From: Selenomonadaceae bacterium
Lineage (GTDB): Bacteria > Bacillota > Negativicutes > Selenomonadales > Selenomonadaceae
NCBI GenBank assembly: GCA_017390245.1
Contig: JAFPCE010000008.1
Span: forward strand, 1-8,798
DNA length: 8,798 bases
Reading direction: 5' to 3'
Shown here: piece after piece, positions 6,522 to 8,798 of the stretch
How the letters are laid out: the number at the start of each line of letters is the position of its first letter
Position numbering within the stretch: the first letter of the stretch is position 1
Position numbers and translations under genes: made by a program
The notes under the pieces: generated by a model
Seen by the model: the letters and a program-made list of their open reading frames with translations, nothing else
What the model was told of the DNA's origin: nothing
Databases searched by the model: none

Positions 6522-7327
6522 GGGATAATCGGAATGATTTATCTTTTAACAGGGAATATAATCTCAGCAAGGAACCGCTGCAGATAGATTTGCTGGTTAT
6601 TAAGAAACCGCCACACGTTAAGGTGAAAAATGAAATTGGTCATTTGTTTCGCCAGCATAATGTGATAGAATATAAATCACCAAAGGATAGTTTGAATATT
6701 GACGATTTCTATAAGACTCTGGCCTATGCCTTTTTGTACAAAAGTCTGGTGCAGGAAGTTGATGGCATTCCAGTAAGCCAGCTGACGTTATCTCTGGTAC
6801 GTCAGGGATATCCCAGGGAAATGGTGAAGAAGCTGGAAGCAGAGGGAATGCAGGCAAATAGGCAGTATCCGGGTATCTACTATATAGAAGGTGCGCCTAT
6901 ACCTGCGCAGATTATAGCTACTAATGAACTGGACGCAGAAAATCATAGAAGCCTCAGGGTTCTCACCAGCGATTTAAAAGAAGCAGATGCCAGGGGGTTC
7001 CTAGAAGAGGCCAGTAATTTAAATAACAAAGGTGATAAAGATAATATCAGTGCCGTGCTGACAGTTAGCATGAATGCTAATTATGCTGTATATGAAGATT
7101 TGCAGAGGAGTGAACTTACTATGGATTGTGAACCATTAAAAAGATTGATGAAAGATGAATTTGATAAAGCTGAAGCCCGTGGCAAGGCCATTGGAGAGGC
7201 CCGTGGTGTGGAGAAAATGGTAGTGTCACTGCTGAAGGCAGATCAGACAGTAGATTTTGTTGCTAAAGTTGCTAAGATGACTGTGGAGCAGGTGAAGGCC
7301 ATAGGGAAAAAAGCAGCAGTGCTATGA
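6425..7327 (+). CDS. Rpn-like / PD-(D/E)XK nuclease family putative transposase
   Basis: 300 residues from the ATG at 6425 (two more if 6419 is used; residue numbers here count from 6419). The N-terminal half has a PD-(D/E)XK core: an upstream helix with Glu31/Glu33, QIDLLVIKK with Asp57, and VIEYKSP with Glu84 and Lys86, followed by FYKTLAYAFLYKSL. The middle (LVRQGYPREMVKKLE, PGIYYIEG) and the end fit the Rpn/PDDEXK transposase-like family: a charged helix with GKAIGEARG and a closing helix pair (VDFVAKVAKMTVEQVKAI). Members are often multicopy, and E. coli Rpn proteins promote RecA-independent recombination and cleave DNA. The gene appears complete and sits between a truncated reductase and a truncated autotransporter, so its arrival may have removed their facing ends. 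I see no terminal inverted repeats or target duplication. Older databases mislabel such proteins as isopropylmalate dehydrogenase. Confidence 0.8.
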   Translation: MSQDTSKKNSAKKRPSRSKWHPAFCAAAELELRDNRNDLSFNREYNLSKEPLQIDLLVIKKPPHVKVKNEIGHLFRQHNVIEYKSPKDSLNIDDFYKTLAYAFLYKSLVQEVDGIPVSQLTLSLVRQGYPREMVKKLEAEGMQANRQYPGIYYIEGAPIPAQIIATNELDAENHRSLRVLTSDLKEADARGFLEEASNLNNKGDKDNISAVLTVSMNANYAVYEDLQRSELTMDCEPLKRLMKDEFDKAEARGKAIGEARGVEKMVVSLLKADQTVDFVAKVAKMTVEQVKAIGKKAAVL

Positions 7328-7353
7328 ATGGCTGAATAAATGTAAATATAGCG

Positions 7354-7683
7354 GTGAGTGACAGGAAGAGTATCAGAAAGGGAAGGGAATCCAATGAAAC
7401 TAAAACGACTATCAACGCTGCCAATACTATAGCGCTGACAGGTGGGGCTGCTACCTTGCTGGATGTGCAGGGAACTGGTACTGCAGCTATCACTGCCAAT
7501 AAGGTTAATGGTAATATAGTGCTGGGCAATGACAGCGCCAAGGTGAATCTGACTCTCACAGGTGCTGATACCAGCTGGGCAGGCAACAGCTCTGGTGGCA
7601 GTACTACAGATTTCACCAAGGGTACTCATGTTAATTTGAACGGCGGTACCTGGAAGACTGGCAGATGTGGTACAGGTGCATGA
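7354..7683 (+). pseudogene. Autotransporter passenger fragment (beta-helix type)
   Basis: An open frame from GTG at 7354 with no ribosome site or signal peptide. From about base 7399 it reads TINAANTIALTGG and then short T/N/G/V-rich strands (VNGNIVLGNDSAKVNLTLTG, TDFTKGTHVNLNGGTW), the composition and period of an AidA-like beta-helix passenger. Frame is lost near base 7655: the end of this ORF (KTGRCGTGA) is nonsense, while the frame opening at 7667 continues sensibly. The secretion signal and most of the passenger are missing, cut off on the side facing the Rpn-like gene. First of three pieces of one dead gene. Confidence 0.7.
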
Positions 7684-7966
7684 TGCCGATGGACATCAGA
7701 AGAAAAACCTGACTATGCCAGCTGGTGTGGTAGTAGGTGAGATAAGGGCAGAGCTGTCTGAGGATGGCCAGCTGCCAAGCGGTATAGTGCGGGTGAGAGA
7801 GGATATCAACCGCTTCAACCAGGCTGCCAGCGAAATCTCCAGCGTATCTCTCATGGGCTGGCGCTCTGAGAACAATGATATGAATAAGCGTATGGCTGAG
7901 CTCCGCAGCTCTGCTTCCGAGCCAGCTACCTCCATGACTTTGCGGGGGATACCAGCACATCCATGA
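7658..7966 (+). pseudogene. Autotransporter middle fragment: passenger end and entry to the barrel
   Basis: In a different frame from the preceding piece: LADVVQVHDADG, then MPAGVVVGEIRAELSEDGQ and a helical stretch REDINRFNQAASEISS, ending in NNDMNKRMAELRSS. In type V autotransporters such a helix plus an R-x-x-E-L-R run marks the linker just before the C-terminal beta-barrel (usually followed by GVWAR-like strands). Here the barrel does not follow. After about base 7915 the frame becomes nonsense (EPATSMTLRG) and stops at TGA 7964-7966, while the true continuation lies in the next frame. Confidence 0.65.
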
Positions 7967-8148
7967 CCAAAGGTGCAACCACTCGCAGCTTTGACCAGAA
8001 TATAGGCGGCAGCTGGTGGGAGCTGGGTATTGGTACTAACATCAATCTCAATGAAAATACCCATATCTACCTGGATTTGCAGAAAACCTGCAACGGCAAA
8101 ATCAACACTCCATGGCAGTGGAATGCAGGCATCCGCTGCAGCTTCTGA
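7918..8148 (+). pseudogene. Autotransporter C-terminal beta-barrel fragment
   Basis: This frame, from about 7918, reads ASYLHDFAGD, then TTRSFDQNIGGSWWELGIGTN, NENTHIYLDLQKT and NTPWQWNAGIRCSF, ending at TGA 8146-8148. These are the last strands of an autotransporter barrel, including the C-terminal Phe recognised by the outer-membrane insertion machinery. It has no usable start and no signal. Roughly the first two thirds of the barrel are missing between this piece and the linker fragment. Two cysteines (in LQKTCNG and IRCSF) stand where aromatic residues are usual, consistent with free mutation. It shows that the host has, or had, an outer membrane. Confidence 0.8.
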
Positions 8149-8204
8149 TAAAATGCCACCAAAAGCTTGTTTTTTTTAGCTTGCATTTGAAGCTTGTATC
8201 ACTT

Positions 8205-8236
8205 CAGGCCCTTATTTGCTGTAAGGGCCTGTTTTT
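8205..8236 (+). terminator. Strong rho-independent terminator
   Basis: CAGGCCCTTA (8205-8214) pairs perfectly with TAAGGGCCTG (8222-8231) over a seven-base loop, followed by T5. It ends transcription from the autotransporter remnant and insulates miaB. Confidence 0.93.
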
Positions 8237-8244
8237 GTTATAAT
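8216..8244 (+). promoter_or_regulatory. Candidate miaB promoter embedded in the terminator
   Basis: A perfect -10 TATAAT lies at 8239-8244, and a weak -35 TTGCTG at 8216-8221 lies 17 bases upstream, within the loop of the terminator hairpin. The inferred leader to the ATG at 8302 is about 50 bases and AT-rich. Confidence 0.5.
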
Positions 8245-8301
8245 TATATATTAGCATTTTAGTAAAATTTAAATTGATTTATATAAAGGATGACTTGATT
8301 C

Positions 8302-8798
8302 ATGAGCAACGAAAAGAAGTATGTGCATTTTCTTACCTATGGCTGTCAGATGAATTTCAGCGATGCGGAGCGTATGGAGGGTGAGCTGGCGAAAATCGGC
8401 TATGAGTATACTGATACTATGGCCAAGGCTGACCTGATTATGATTAATACCTGCTGCGTCCGTGAGACTGCTGAGGACAAGGTCTATGGCAAGATTGGCG
8501 AAATCAAGGGACTGAAGCGGAAGAATCCTGATTTGATTCTGGGCATCACTGGCTGTATGGCCCAGAAGGAAGGGGAAAAGCTCATTAAAAGGGCCCCTCA
8601 TATTGACTTTGTGCTGGGGACTAATAAGATTGCTGAGGTTGTAAATACTGTTAAACAGATAGAGTCTGCCAATGTGAAGCATGTGGTGGATACTGAGATA
8701 GATATTAACGATGTGTCTGAGGAAGTGGCTATCCACCGGAAGACACCGCTGTCTGCCTGGGTGCCTATCATGTATGGCTGTAACAATTTCTGTACCTA
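8302..8798 (+). CDS. miaB: tRNA-2-methylthio-N6-dimethylallyladenosine synthase MiaB, 3' end missing
   Basis: The first 165 residues of MiaB, a radical-SAM methylthiotransferase that adds a methylthio group to i6A37 of tRNAs reading UNN codons. The N-terminal UPF0004 domain shows its three cluster cysteines: Cys15 in TYGCQMNFSDAERM, Cys51 in MINTCCVRETAEDKVYG, and Cys85 in GITGCMAQKEG. The radical-SAM motif begins with Cys160 and Cys164 in MYGCNNFC, and its third cysteine falls beyond the window edge. The sequence CQMN with NTCxVRE favours MiaB over MtaB or RimO. The start ATG follows AAAGGA (8285-8290), with a somewhat long 11-base gap. In Firmicutes miaB commonly precedes mutS/mutL, which cannot be tested here. 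Confidence 0.95.
   Translation, partial: MSNEKKYVHFLTYGCQMNFSDAERMEGELAKIGYEYTDTMAKADLIMINTCCVRETAEDKVYGKIGEIKGLKRKNPDLILGITGCMAQKEGEKLIKRAPHIDFVLGTNKIAEVVNTVKQIESANVKHVVDTEIDINDVSEEVAIHRKTPLSAWVPIMYGCNNFCT

Noticed and set aside
6390..7350. Insertion sequence boundaries around the Rpn-like gene
   Set aside because: I could not find terminal inverted repeats or a target duplication, so no mobile-element span is claimed.
8161..8182. Short AAGCT/AGCTT hairpin with a T-rich loop
   Set aside because: Only five base pairs and the T-run is in the loop. The strong terminator just downstream explains termination.
8269..8736. A 155-codon open frame on the minus strand
   Set aside because: It is the antisense shadow of miaB, whose frame has all expected cysteines.
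1..8798. CRISPR array, tRNA, rRNA or riboswitch
   Set aside because: No regular spaced repeats, no cloverleaf or rRNA-like stretch and no recognisable riboswitch core were seen in the gene-free intervals.

Overview
The window most likely comes from a diderm Firmicute of the class Negativicutes (Selenomonas-like). The remains of a type V autotransporter, ending in a C-terminal F after a TPWQW strand, indicate an outer membrane. The U32, aminotransferase and MiaB proteins, the strong AGGAGG-type ribosome sites, and the AAA-ATPase/PD-(D/E)XK and Rpn-like nucleases all have a Firmicute style. This placement is inference from protein style, not from a database search.

Layout, all genes on the + strand: (1) 1-1593, the 3' part of a tandem U32 'peptidase' gene. 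(2) 1704-2999, an intact class III PLP aminotransferase. (3) 3077-3953, the collapsed remains of a periplasmic-sensor hybrid histidine kinase: a signal peptide fragment, then an out-of-phase ORF with a membrane helix fused to a complete receiver domain. The kinase core is gone. (4) 4092-5681, an intact AAA-ATPase plus PD-(D/E)XK nuclease gene with its own extended -10 promoter, lying between two near-identical terminator hairpins. (5) 5907-6390, a MerR-type promoter driving a lipoprotein aldo/keto reductase that has lost its catalytic centre and its C-terminus. (6) 6425-7327, an Rpn/PDDEXK-type nuclease (putative transposase) gene. (7) 7354-8148, an autotransporter reduced to a passenger scrap, the passenger/barrel linker and the last barrel strands, in shifted frames. 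(8) 8302-8798, the 5' part of miaB behind a strong terminator.

The two ends are housekeeping genes (U32, aminotransferase, miaB). The middle, about 3.0-8.15 kb, is an accessory zone in decay. Three unrelated envelope or signalling genes have each lost their central, catalytic part while keeping both ends, and two nuclease-type genes of selfish or unknown role sit among them. The genes do not form one pathway. I see no CRISPR array, tRNA, rRNA, insertion sequence with terminal repeats, or clear new multi-gene system. The points most worth following are the MerR-type promoter stranded in front of a dead reductase, the kinase-less membrane receiver ORF, and the repeated centre-deletion pattern.
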